A stretch of 64,000 nt of DNA. Source: Imbricaverruca yamaguchii. Taxonomy: Eukaryota; Arthropoda; Thecostraca; Neoverrucidae. The stretch lies in NCBI GenBank assembly GCA_034440575.1, contig JAOTOL010001662.1:3263501-3327500 (forward strand), read 5' to 3'. The translations under genes and the position numbers were made by a program. How positions within the stretch are numbered: position 1 is the stretch's first letter; each line of letters starts with the position of its first letter. The notes beneath the pieces were generated by a model. It did no database searches and was not told the DNA's origin. It worked only from the letters and a program-made list of their open reading frames with translations. This document shows positions 21,225 to 32,710 of the stretch, piece by piece.

Positions 21225-23050
21225 ATCAGAACCTCTAATACTCAAAATCTATAATGCTCCAGAACCTGTAATACTCAAAACGCATAATGCTTCAGAACCT
21301 CTAAATAGTGTTCTTGGTTAGTTAGTTATTAGGGCTTAAGGGCGCATCGACTACATTGGTCATGTAGCGCCCATAGTGTTCTTGGGGGAATGTTCAATAC
21401 TTATAATGCTCAAAACCTATAATGCCTCAAACCACATAATGCTTGGAACGTATAGTTGTTCAGAACATATAATACTCAAATCCTATAATGCTTCAAAGCC
21501 TCTAATACTATTCCCGGTGGGAACTTCAGCACGTATGATGCTCAAAACCTATAATGCTTCGAAACCTATAATGCTCAATTCCTATAATAGTTCGTTTCAA
21601 CTAATATTCAGAAAGCATAACTCTCGAAACAGCTAATGCTTCAAAACCGCTAAAGCTCAAAGCCTATAATGCTTTAGAACGTATAATGCTCGGAGCCTAT
21701 AATGCTCAAAACCTATAATGCAAGCTCACGACCGCATGCCATAATCGGCCGTACGGTTCACTCTGCGTCTCCACCGTAGTCTACCAATGGAGGACACCGC
21801 GCGGAAGCTTCCAGGCGCATCCGCTAGAGCGGCGACACATGCGAGTAGAACGTGGATTTGTCGCCGCATTGGCCGTGTTCACGCATATAGCTTGTGAAAA
21901 GCGGGATATTGGAGTGGATGCTCCCTGAATTAAATTACGTGTCGGAGATTTCTAAGCTGAGTCACTAGTTTTACGAATAGGCAATTTCGGTGTGTAAGTA
22001 CCCCAGGGGCGTATTCAGCTTTAATAGGTGCTGTGGCCGATTATTCCGCCTTGACCGCTACCGTAGAAGTAGAGGAGACCTGGCGTTTGTGTTCCATTGC
22101 ATGCAATAAGTATGCTTACACTGAAGACCAATGGTGTACCTATAATTTGCTTCGGGTGGTATTTTGAGGATGTCCAGGTTTATCCAGTAATACTCATGCT
22201 ACGCTTGAATGACATAATTAAGCAGTGGCGCAGTCAGAAGTTTGTGAAGGGGGTAGGTTGAAGAAAAAGATGTCATGAAACAGAGACCGCTTTTAAAAAT
22301 AGCAAAATACAGCAAAGAACACTTCTGTTCATGGTTGCTGTTTCACGTGCCCTATGTCCTTGTGGAATGCCTATGCCACCTGGAAAGAGCAATCTCAGCT
22401 GAAGCGGACCTCGAACAGCTGAGGAATAAACAGGCGGCCTGATAGTCAGGGAGGGCTGAGATGATCATTTGATTCGGAAGTGCCCTTGGTGGAAGAAAAA
22501 GACCTCTAAGAGCTAAAGTGAACTAGCGAGGTTCCATCTCAGACTTTAAATGTCCCCGAGATGATAGCACGGGTTGATTCAGGAGGACTCTTATGATCTG
22601 AAAGCATCTAACTGGCTAGAAAGATGTTTTTCATCTCAGTAGAGCATATATAGCTAATAATGTTCCGCATATTGCGAAGAACGGTGCCCGAATGGCCCAG
22701 AAAAGTGTCTACATTCTGAAGTCGCACAGCTGTCCGGAATAACAAAGTTGCTATTCCGCCAATACAGTTTTGTATTGGCGAGATAGACGCCTGATCTCAC
22801 AGACAAATACCTTTGTCTTCCAGCTGCCTTATTATTTTATTGATTTTAGCTGGGGGGATACACTCAACTGACTGGGTTCAAGCTCGTTCTACTGAAAAGT
22901 CACTTGCCCACCCAGCTAACATGTTACCCGAGGTCCTGTTACATTAGGCGATGGCAGAGATTATGTATTGGACCAATAGCGCCTATTGCCGAAGTCGCCA
23001 TGTTGCCCAAGACGTGGACTGCATAAATTGCCAGGATGTAGCGGTTAACA
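21225..23050 (+). repeat. 1.8-kb dispersed repeat, left copy (inverted partner at 44.67-46.4 kb)
   Basis: Long stretches match the reverse complement of 44670-46400. Examples are the 22.85-23.0 kb segment with ACTGACTGGGTTCAAGCTCG and AGCTAACATG-TACCCGAGGTCCTG, the 22.3-22.4 kb block, and the short-unit array at 21.24-21.72 kb. Identity looks roughly 80-90% with indels. No coding capacity was recognised. It is most simply a dispersed non-autonomous transposon present twice in opposite orientation. Confidence 0.7.
21238..21725 (+). repeat. Array of short CTATAATGCT-type units
   Basis: Dozens of degenerate units of about 19-21 bp alternate between forms such as CTCAAAACCTATAATG and CTTCAGAACCTATAATG. 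The array forms one end of the 1.8-kb repeat. The inverted copy at 45975-46400 carries the same array as its reverse complement. Confidence 0.8.
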
Positions 23051-23925
23051 TTGGATACTTATATGGTATTTTAAAAAGCATGGTATCCAGGGACAGTACC
23101 TAAATGATTTTAGTGAGGGGGCCAACAATGGTAGCTGGCCTTCCCACTTTTGAAACATTTAAATGTACCAAAAAGCAGCATGAACAAGTGTTAAAATAAT
23201 GGTTCTTAGTTTGGTGTGGGATGTTGAAATAAGCACAGTAGGATGTCGAAATTTGTCACGGAAACATGCCAATAAAAAATTCCTTCAAACTCAATTTCTG
23301 CCAATTGTGTACTCACATGTGCATGCTCTAAGTTTCATTTGAAAGACATAAAATAGAGGTACCTATGCTAATGATTGCAATACCATGATGTCAACAGATG
23401 AAATTGCTCAACAAACTACATATCTGTAACTGAAACTGTGTTATGAGATGCCTGTCTATAACAATCCATTATGGTGAGCATGATCATCCTATTTTACACG
23501 AAATACTCTTCGAAAAGAGTCGTGAATATTTCATAAGCACACAATAAGCACGAGGTGAATACTTTCTTGGAAAGTATGTCTATTCTGTGCAAAGAAAGTG
23601 GTATAGTTCACCTCATTTCGTGAATCATTTATCACTGGCATGCACACATTTGAATTTGTGAAAAACTCCCTGCAATATATAACTGAGTAAAAGCTGCACA
23701 TATAATATTGCAGCACTTCGTTTTTAACTCATGCCACTTGGACATGCCCTTATCACAATGCAACTAATTCAAGAGTTCGACTAGTGCAATAGATGTGTGG
23801 AAATTCAAACCATATATTATGTCATGAAAAAATATAAAGCAGATAATGTGCCAGGCAGCACCAAAATACATTGACACTAGAGTTTCCTGGTGCTTCTTTG
23901 ACTGTTAACATGTTTAACATCGATT
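23051..23925. other. AT-rich DNA, no gene seen
   Basis: No coding or repeat structure recognised beyond generally low GC content. Confidence 0.35.
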
Positions 23926-25222
23926 TCATTAACACTCGCCTCGGAGGGCCTCTGAAAATTACGCGCACTGGAGGGGGTCGGATTCTGCCCCATAAGATCT
24001 CGGCTCCTATTAAGGCTAGAGCAACGAAATTCGCAGAGTGGATGGGTACGAGAGTGATCTCTATTGTGTGTAAATTTCATGACCTTCGGTCAATATCTTC
24101 ATCGTCGCATGAGATCAAAATAGCAAAATTTTCTAGTTTTGCGTGGCTTGGCTTGTCGTTGGTAGGGATGGCTGTGATTGTGTCTAAATGCTCCAAAATT
24201 GGCATAAATGATGTTTTTGACATTACTAATGATGCAATACAGATGCCAGATCCATTTGACCTCGGTTCACCTATATAGGAGCACTTTAGCCGGTCATTAC
24301 CCCCTCCAGTTACCGGAACCAGGCTGCTACCCGACTGCTCCGTTAGGTGGCTCGGCACAATCGGCTTCGCAAAGAAAGGAGTGAAATGCACCAATAAAGT
24401 ATGGAAACGCTTAGGCACACAATGACAAACAGTAGATTTCTGGATATGTAGGGAGTAGCATACAAAGTGACATCAATCACATGACATTCATTTGCATTTA
24501 TGACAACATTCCAGTTGACCAAGTTTGGTTCCATTAGCCTGTGATGAACTTAACCTGACTTGACCTCGGCGACCTAACATGACTTTTTAATTATATTGCA
24601 TAACAATATGCATCAAACAAGTCGCTAGTGTTGTCAAGAACACTTCCCTTTTGCTAATATATACGGGAATACTAATAATAATATACGGGAAGCGCATCAG
24701 CGCCGATTTTTGTAGCTTGGTGCTGCGAATTTTTTCAATTTAGCGGCCCGTAACTTGAAAAATACTCGGCGATTTTCATTTTTCTTGCTTTAAACAATGC
24801 GCCGCTCATTTTTAAGCACGTGCAGAAAAATGACGTATATTGGCCGGTACAATATGGAGTTATGTACGAAAAATCGGAAGGTTGGGCAAATTTTTCCCTC
24901 CACCCCTCCAGGTCATGTGTTCACCTTCATGAACTTGACCTGACTTGACCTCGGTGACCTGACATGACTTTGAGACAATGTAGCATAACAATATACATCA
25001 AATAATTCGCTAGTGTTGCCAAGAACACTTCCTTTTTACCAATATACGGGAAGCGTATCAGCGCCGATATTTGCGGTCGGGCACTGATAAAGTTTTTTTT
25101 TACTTTAACGACCCCGAACTCGAAAATTTTTCGAAAATGGCCTATATCGGCCGGTCAAATCTGGAGTTATCTACGAAAGACCGGAGGGGTGGGCGGATTC
25201 CCCCGTCCAGGGCGCGTGTTAA
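23926..25222 (+). mobile_element. TTAA-ended family B elements, at least two adjacent partial copies
   Basis: A TTAACACTCGCC...GGAGGGCC end lies at about 23928. Two successive copies of a TGACCT-rich body follow, from about 24535 to 24925 and from about 24926 to 25222. They share AACTTGACCTGACTTGACC, CAAGTCGCTAGTGTTG, AAGAACACTTCC and ATACGGGAAGCG. The second ends CCAGGGCGCGTG-TTAA. The same family occurs at 54729-55124. Inverted ends with a TTAA target suggest piggyBac-like non-autonomous elements. Confidence 0.55.
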
Positions 25223-25631
25223 CCCGTCCCGTCTCGGGGGTCTTCAACCGCCCCCTCAGGTGTTTCGCGGATAGTGAACGAACAGCTCACGGCAGCGCGC
25301 CAAAATTTGGCATACCTTTTCCACATCAATTTGGCATGCTGTATCTAAAGTTTGAAGTCAGAGCACCTATGGTCAACGAGTTAGTCAAGGTCAAGTGGGA
25401 TCACCTCCAAAAAAGTTCAGCCAGTCGTCACGCTTTAACGGATACAGATATTTTAATGAAACTTTCAGCGTTTTCTTGTCCCTATTGCAGTTCAAATCGA
25501 AGATTCTGGTTAAAGTAAGCATTTTGTATTAGGGCATGTTGATTTCCAACAACGTTTCTCGGTCTGCTCTACTCATTGGAAAAGGAAAATTAAAGGGAAC
25601 TTGAAAACTCAAAGTTTTGAAATTTCAAAGT

Positions 25632-25663
<32 letters not shown>

Positions 25664-25988
25664 CGGGCAAAAAAATGTACGGCCCTGGCCGATTTCGCTG
25701 TCCTTTTCTCATTCCAAATATTTTTTTTTTTTTTTAATATCCCAGAATGAACTCCCCAGAGCCAAAAACAATCTACTTCGCGAAAAGTCGTGAAAATCTA
25801 GCCCCCTAGTGACGTCACTTTCTGGTAAATGTTTTTAGGGGTGAATACGGACCCTACTAGTCGAGGGCTTCACGATGACACCTTTTTCGTTTTTGTGCGA
25901 CGCTTAGTTTGAGTTTTAGAGGGGGGTTACTATCCGCACCCCCCGGGACGGGGTGTGAGGATTTGACCGGAAAGACGGCGCGGATTAA
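25219..25988 (+). mobile_element. TTAA-ended non-autonomous DNA transposon, family A copy 2
   Basis: The left end is TTAA-CCCGTCCCGTCTC (25219 onward). The right end is AGACGGCGCGGA-TTAA (25985-25988). The interior matches the copies at 617-1441 and 49435-50265. A pure G tract of about 18 bases lies at 25644-25663. The left TTAA is also the right TTAA of the preceding family B element, so the two abut at a shared target site. Confidence 0.7.
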
Positions 25989-27049
25989 TACAGAAGTAAA
26001 TTATAAAAGCTGAAGGCAGTAACGTAACACAATCGAGGTAAGACATACAATTCGCAAGTGAATGTCCTCCCTTGCCTTGATATTACATTGCAATGCAGTA
26101 TATCTGGCCTTGGTCCTAGTTGCTCGACTTCCACATCTACATGTATTTTGACCATTGAAGCATAAACATTGCTGCACGATGCATCCATTGCGTGACTGTA
26201 GAACGTAAAAATTTCAAATTTCAATGGATTTTCACGGTTGTTCAAAGCACACAGGTGCCCAATCTTTGAGTAAGATGTCGGGCTGTCATCGGTACTGGCA
26301 TCAAACATCGCAAAAAAAAACTTATTTCCGTCATTCATTGTGGTAGCATAGATACAATAATGAAGTCCACACCCTATTATATAAACTCTAAGCACGAGAA
26401 CGCATCTCAGAATCTCAGAATCCCTCGAGAGGATTAGGTCCTCATGATGTGACCTGACAAGGTCACATCAGACGTGATATGAAGAGTGATGATGGGACGA
26501 GTGGAGGGTGATGCTTGTCATGTGGCCTGATACAGCTCATGACGAGCATGGAAACTGAACCGAGTGTATTTTCAGCTGGGTAACTGCGTAGTAGCATTGA
26601 CAGCACGTTATATATTGAATTCAAATGATGTTCAACAGAAATTGGGTTTATTCCCACGGCTCCACCAGAAGCAACTCAGTGGAGGTTAGTTGAGGCTAGT
26701 TGAGACCTGCCCACGGGAATGACCGGTGGAGAAATCAGCTGATGCGGTGTGAATTCCGTGACAAAAAGGATGTGTTTGGTGCTGTACCTGGCGCCATTGG
26801 TCAAATTCGTCCTCAAATGTTGTCCAGATGATCGCACGATGTATATAGTATGCCTTATAATACAAAGTCCCAAAATTGTCTTTATTTATGGAAATGTAGG
26901 TGCCCTCAGGGACTGCGGGGAGAACAGATGTTCTTTTCGCCTATGGGATGAACCAAGCAATTTCTATTCCCTCTCGGTTGAGCACTAGGTATCTTCTCCC
27001 CCGTTTTGCGGTTGGTTACAGCCTGCCCTCTTAATGTCCAGCATATAAT
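25989..27049. other. Intergenic DNA, no gene recognised
   Basis: No domain-bearing open frame. Frames of up to 136 codons on the minus strand here lack recognisable motifs and splice context. Confidence 0.35.
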
Positions 27050-28490
27050 CTGGTGTCTGGACCCACCGAGCTACCTGGCCCCCAGACGTTTATTGTGGTC
27101 CCCGGTGTCCCAAACAATCGCACCGGGGGCCATAAAAATCACATTGAGGCCTTAAAAGGTCGTGCAGGGGCCCCTGAAAATGACGTTGGGCTCCCAAAAT
27201 CCCACCAAGACCCCTGAAAATCACATTGGGAACCTAAGAGAATACTTCCGTGACTATAAAATGATTATGAGGGCTCCAAAATGGGAGACTGGGCCCATGA
27301 CAATTCCGCTTGGCTCACGAAAAGTCACGCCGGGGCCCCGAAACGCCAAGCCAGGGCCCAACAAAATTACGCTAAGGGCTTAAAAGATCTGGCCTGGTCC
27401 CTGAACATCTCGTCGGGTCCCCAGAAAATGGCGTTGGCCCTCAAAAGGACAAGCCAGACCCTCAAAATCACGCTGGGTCCCAAAAGATTCAGCCGGGCCT
27501 CTGATAATTGCGCTAGTGCCCCAAAAAGTGGGGTCGAGCCCCGGAAAATCATGCTGGGAGCATAAAGAAGTTGTGCCATAGTCTTTAAAAAATCACGATG
27601 GGGCCCGCAAAAAAAAACGGGCTGAGCACCTGGAAATCACGCTGGGGGCCTCGAAAGTTCTCGCCCGTGCCCAAGAAATCACACTGGGGCCGAAAAACAT
27701 CGTGCCAGGGTTCTTCAAAAGCGCAACAGGGATCCCAAAAGGTTGAGCCGTGGTCCGTTAAAATCATGCTGAGCCTGAAGGTACCACAAATTTCCGCTTG
27801 AGCCCCTGAAGATCACACTCGACAGGTCGGACCGAGGCCCAAAACGTTTTATCGGGAACACCCAATAAATGAAGCCGGGGCAACGACAAAACAATCCGAA
27901 CATGGAAAATCACTCCAGGGTCCCGGCAATCGCACCAAGACACCAAAACATGTTATGCCCCCAAAGACGTATTGATGCCACTAAAACAAGCGATAGGCAC
28001 CCCAACAAATGGCGACATAGTGAGAAAAAAATCGCACATAGACCCAAAAACGTCGCGCCGCTAGCGCTGAAAATTACACTAGGGGCCACAAAAGTAGCGT
28101 CGGAACCCTGAGCTGAAACTTGTAAGTCTCAGCTGGATTCCCAAAAATCGACTCCTACCCGGAATGTCACAATGCAGTCACAAAAATGGCGTGAAAAACC
28201 TCAAAACTACGTCGGGCCCCAGAAAAGACCCGCATGGGAGCACTGAAAAAAAGAGCCACTGGGAGCCTGACAAATCGTACCGGGGCCCAAAATATCGTAC
28301 AGGAGGCTGACAAAAAACATAAGTCGACTCCACAAAATCGCATAGGGTTTCCATCGAGTTGATCTGAGCACGGAACAAATTCAGAATAGGTGCCGAAGGG
28401 AAGTTCTCCTAAGACCCTTTCTACTTTGAAGGGTGCCATCGGCTGAAAAAAAAACTCGTTGAGTAGCCGCAGTGCCATACCAAAGAGAAA
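27050..28490 (+). repeat. Degenerate 30-40 bp tandem array (~1.4 kb)
   Basis: About 40 consecutive diverged units of the type GGGCCCCTGAAAATCACGCTG with CCCAAAA or CCCGAAA variants. Each combines a G/C-rich half with an AAAATCACGC-like half. Unit length varies. Nothing suggests coding. A weaker array of related style lies at 43290-43700. Confidence 0.75.
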
Positions 28491-29935
28491 AATTTCCTTC
28501 GGAGCGCTTGTGAAAGAACCACATCTTATAACTACATAAATTCTATAGCTTTATAGCATTGTAGCATAACCCGATTAATCTTCATAAACACCTGTGACAG
28601 GTAACATGATTCGAAACCAGCCACGTAAATTAGTCTCTCATGACCAGTGAAAAACATTTCTCAGTACTATCACATGTCACCTCTACTGTTTACAACAGAT
28701 CATTTAAAACATCATCGCACACTGCCCTGTAAATTCGGTTGATAGGGAACATGGAACGGGCGGAGACCGACGCTGCGCCGTATAGCACCGTGCCGACGCA
28801 CTAGGGTGTTTGTTCCCCTGTTTACTCTGCTGCGGAAGGAGGGGATTTGGGAGGGGTGGCGACCGCGCCATTCCGGGCGCGCTCCAGCGCTTGCCTTTTC
28901 TCCCCTCATTGACCGACGAAACCTGTAGGTTCGTGATTTTTGGTGATTAATGACCTACATGTACATATTTCACTTTTTGTTCGACCTTTCTCAGGCACTT
29001 GCTGATAAATGTTGCTTTTCTTCTCGCTTGCTTGCTTTGCCGCTATAAAATGACAGGCGAAAAGATCATGAAGAGCTTGCAGCACTAAAAGTAACACTCA
29101 CAGGTAGTCGTTACAGCATTTGCTTACGTCAGTAGGGCTTCTGATCAACATTTCCCACAAATAGGATCAACTTATCCTAAGACTGGGGTAAGTTGAGATC
29201 GGGGCGATACGTCAGAGCAACTGAAAATAACAATGCTCGAAATTTACTCGAGAAAAATTCCGATGCCACTTATTTGTGCCCACAAGATCACCATTTCCGA
29301 ACATGCGTACACATAATCAGTCTGTCTCATCACATGCGCTCCAGGAATTCCCAACTGAAAATAGGCTGAACATACCTTGACTTCCCCTACAGCTAACCTG
29401 ATACCATATGTGCTGGGCCAGATTTCACAATCACCGGAGAGCAATCCGGTAAATGCATTAAACGTCATCGGTTTGTAACAGAAAATCGAAGTCTTCGAGC
29501 AGCCATATAATTTTTGTTCAGCCAGAGGCGCCTCTTTGGGAGAAAAGGCGCTCCCTTCGAAGGAAAGGCGTCCCTCCCAGAATTCCGAGTGCACCGCCGC
29601 ATCCCCTCAGCCACGCAAACCATGAATTTTTGGCGCGCGAGGTGCGTGGAAAGCTCTTCTGCATTACATTTTTCTTGGTTTGGCCTCAACGGAGGAAAAT
29701 CCTTGTCGCACCACTGATCACAATAGCTGCAAACAAAGAGACCTGCTCCCCATTTTGCAATATTATACTCAAGCATTGTACACACACCGGACATTCGAGA
29801 CCTTCAAAATTATTTCGATTTCTCAACATTCTGATACAATACAACAGGCGATGTCGAATGACACCAATTTTGTGAAAATTGGAGTCATAGCGAGGAATCG
29901 CGAGGAACTAAAAAAATGTGAAATCTTAAACCATG
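28491..29935. other. Intergenic DNA, no gene recognised
   Basis: Contains a short GC-rich island at about 28740-28920 but no recognisable coding or RNA feature. Confidence 0.35.
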
Positions 29936-30400
29936 AAAATTATCATTGACATTGCCGGTTTAAAGTGATATTCCAGACCTATCACGAGGTATTCCTTGAT
30001 ACCACATTTAGATGGAGTTTGGCGCAGATAAAAAAATGTGGTGCGACAGAAGAACTCGGCCTCATCTTTGACATTTGAAATTAGTTCGATTTCGTAACTT
30101 TCTGAGTCCGCACAGCAATCCACGTGGAATGGAACCCACTTGATGCAAAGTGATGTCATAGCGACAAAACATGAGGACTTTGTAGAAAAGCTTCCTGTGG
30201 GGACACTTTGAACACATAAATGCCCCCTCGTTGATGTAACGGCAGGTACCGCGACGGAGATCGTCGGTCCCAGTGCCGCCGAACTGTCGCTGCTTACTCG
30301 GCAGTCGCCGCCAGCCTGGCTGTCGAGGCCAGTGTCTATTGTGCCCCTCCCCTCCGCTCGAGTTACATAGCTGACCTCGACGCCGTCGGCCGCCGCGGAC
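29936..30400. repeat. Outlying copy of a ~270-bp tandem repeat
   Basis: The body (CTTGATACCA-ATTT, AAATTAGTTCGATT, and GATGCAAAGTGATGTCATAGC) matches units at 31980-32710. The LTR-like palindrome sits between this unit and the rest, which suggests that the array was interrupted. Confidence 0.5.
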
Positions 30401-30406
30401 GCCGTT

Positions 30407-31924
30407 GAGGTAAACTTCCATAGGCACGTGAATAGTCCACAGGACCTCGACGTTCGCGATTTTGTGAACCCGGTTATAATTTCGAGGCTCTGGGCCTCCA
30501 TCTCAGAGCTCTGATTCAAACATATATGCATCAAGTCTTCATAAAACTCAACCTGACACCATTTCAATCTCTTGTTAGCAACGTTCATCCAACCTCCAAC
30601 TTGTACGCAGATCGATCTTCAAACATATAACAACTCCCATCTTACAAGCTTACATCTCAACAGTTATACAGCGGTTTCAGACAGTCGGTCTCAGACATAC
30701 CTTCAGTAGTGGCCGGGCGGCTGGTCACCGGCCAGCCGCCCGCAGCGTCCACTCAGAGAGAGCGAGAAGTGAAGTAAAGAGCGTTCCACCTCGGTCGGCG
30801 ACTTTAGGCTCAGGGCAACCGCCCTTGGCAACACGCCAGAGACCACGTCATCGCCACGCGGCTCTAACTAACCAGAGCGATGCCGGACTCGATGCACTAC
30901 AGCAGCAGGTCAGACCGTCTGTCGTTAGACACCTCTGAGCCTCGGCCCCGGTCGGCCGACTCTACTGCTGGCGACAGACACATTAACCCATAACATTCTT
31001 ACGTGAGTTGAACCGCGCTGCACACAGGCGGCCGGTAGTTCATGGCGCTACGGCCCAGAACAGCTGTCACATCACCATACATCCATGACGGCACATCCGA
31101 CCGTCAGACACTGATACGCCAACTTCCTTCAGACATCAGAGACAGCGGCGTCCGTCGGCCGCCGCGGACGCCGCTGTCTCTGATGTCTGAAGGAAGTTGG
31201 CGTATCAGTGTCTGACGGTCGGATGTGGCCGTCATGGATGTATGGTGATGTGACAGCTTGTTCTGGGCCGTAGCGCCATGAACTACCGGCCGCCTGTGTG
31301 CAGCGCGGTTCAACTCACGTAAGAATGTTATGGGTTAATGTGTCTGTCGCCAGCAGTAGAGTCGGCCGACCGGGGCCGAGGCTCAGAGGTGTCTAATGAC
31401 AGACGGTCTGACCTGCTGCTGTAGTGCATCGAGTCCGGGCATCGCTCTGGTTAGTTAGAGCCGCGTGGCGATGACGTGGTCTCTGGCGTGTTGCCAAGGG
31501 CGGTTGCCCTGAGCCTATATAGTCGCCGACCGAGGTGGAACGCTCTTTACTTCACTTCTCGCTCTCTCTGAGTGGACGCTGCGGGGCGGCTGGCCGGTGA
31601 CCAGCCGCCCGGGCTCACTACTGAAGGTATGTCTGAGACTGACTGTCTGAAACCGCTGTATAACTGTTGAGATGTAAGCTTGTAAGATGGGAGTTGTTAT
31701 ATGTTTGAAGATCGATCTGCGTACAAGTTGGAGGTTGGATGTGAACGTTGCTAACAAGAGATTGAAATGGTGTCAGGTTGAGTTTTATGAAGACTTGGAT
31801 GCATATATGTTTGAATCAGAGCTCTGAGATGGAGGCCCAGAGCCTTTGAAATTATAACCGGGTTCACAAAATCGCGAACGTCGAGGTCCTGTAGACTATT
31901 CACGTGCCTATGGAAGTTTACCTC
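30407..31924. repeat. 1.5-kb near-perfect palindrome of LTR-like sequence
   Basis: The arms 30407-31154 and 31165-31924 are inverted complements with few mismatches and small indels. The centre is a 10-nt spacer between CGGCGTCCG and CGGACGCCG. Each arm contains LTR-type landmarks: a CTATATAG box (31516-31521 in the right arm), a GCTCTCTCTGAGTGGACGC stretch, and a segment homologous to the LTR at 15118-15919. The right-hand side continues to ACTTTGTTACA near 31973, which complements the TGTAACA start of the other LTR. No coding sequence. Confidence 0.85.
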
Positions 31925-31979
31925 AAAATTGGAAAATGTCTGAAAAAGCTCTGGGGGAGCAAAACTTTGTTACAACTTC

Positions 31980-32710
31980 AAAAAATGTAAAGTAACCTCC
32001 GAACTTGAGGTATGACCTCGACATGTCCCGGCTTGAAATGCTACTCGAAGAGTCGCCACGGGCTATCACTTGATAGTGGGACTGGGTAGGCTTTGGCGAA
32101 AACGGAAAAATGCCAGGCGACGGAAGAAATCAGCCTGACCATCGACCGTCGAAATGATTTATAATGTTGAACTTGCAGATACTGCATAACAAGCCAAGTA
32201 GAATCATGCACTTTTTCAAATTGAAGCCATAGCGACGACATGCAAGGCCAACAAATACTCGATCCAACCTTTGGCCTTGAGGTTTGACCTTGACATCATC
32301 GGCAGTAAATGCTATTCGAGGGCTCGCCACGGGCTGTCGCTTGATACCAGATTTGGGCAATGTCAGGCGGAAACGACAAAATTCTCGCCGACCGAAGAAA
32401 TCAGATTGACTTTTAATATTGAAGATTAATTCGATTGCACCATGTTTGATTCCACACAACAAGCTACATCGAATGGCGCCTTTTCATGGAAATTGAAGCG
32501 ATGGCAACCGAAAACGGTCATCGAATAACTAAAGATGATTGTGCCTTAAGGCATGGCCTTGAAATATTTTGGTTTGAAATGCTACTCGATGATTCGCCAC
32601 GAGCTATCGCTTGATTCCAGATTTGATCCAAAACGAAAAAAAAATGCGAGGCGACCGAAGAAGCCGGTTTGCATAGGGTTAGACCTGGACCGTTAAAGTG
32701 GTCATGTGAG
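31980..32710 (+). repeat. ~270-bp tandem repeat, about three diverged units
   Basis: The string GCTACTCGAAGAGTCGCCAC followed by GGGCTATCACTTGAT recurs in diverged form at about 32038, 32308 and 32578. Each occurrence is followed by the same body (AAAACGGAAAA-ATGCCAGGCGAC, then GAAGAAATCAG). No coding role seen. Confidence 0.7.

Noticed and set aside
29926..30588. 220-codon minus-strand open frame
   Set aside because: It spans the boundary between a 270-bp repeat unit and the LTR palindrome and has no domain; chance openness is the simpler reading.
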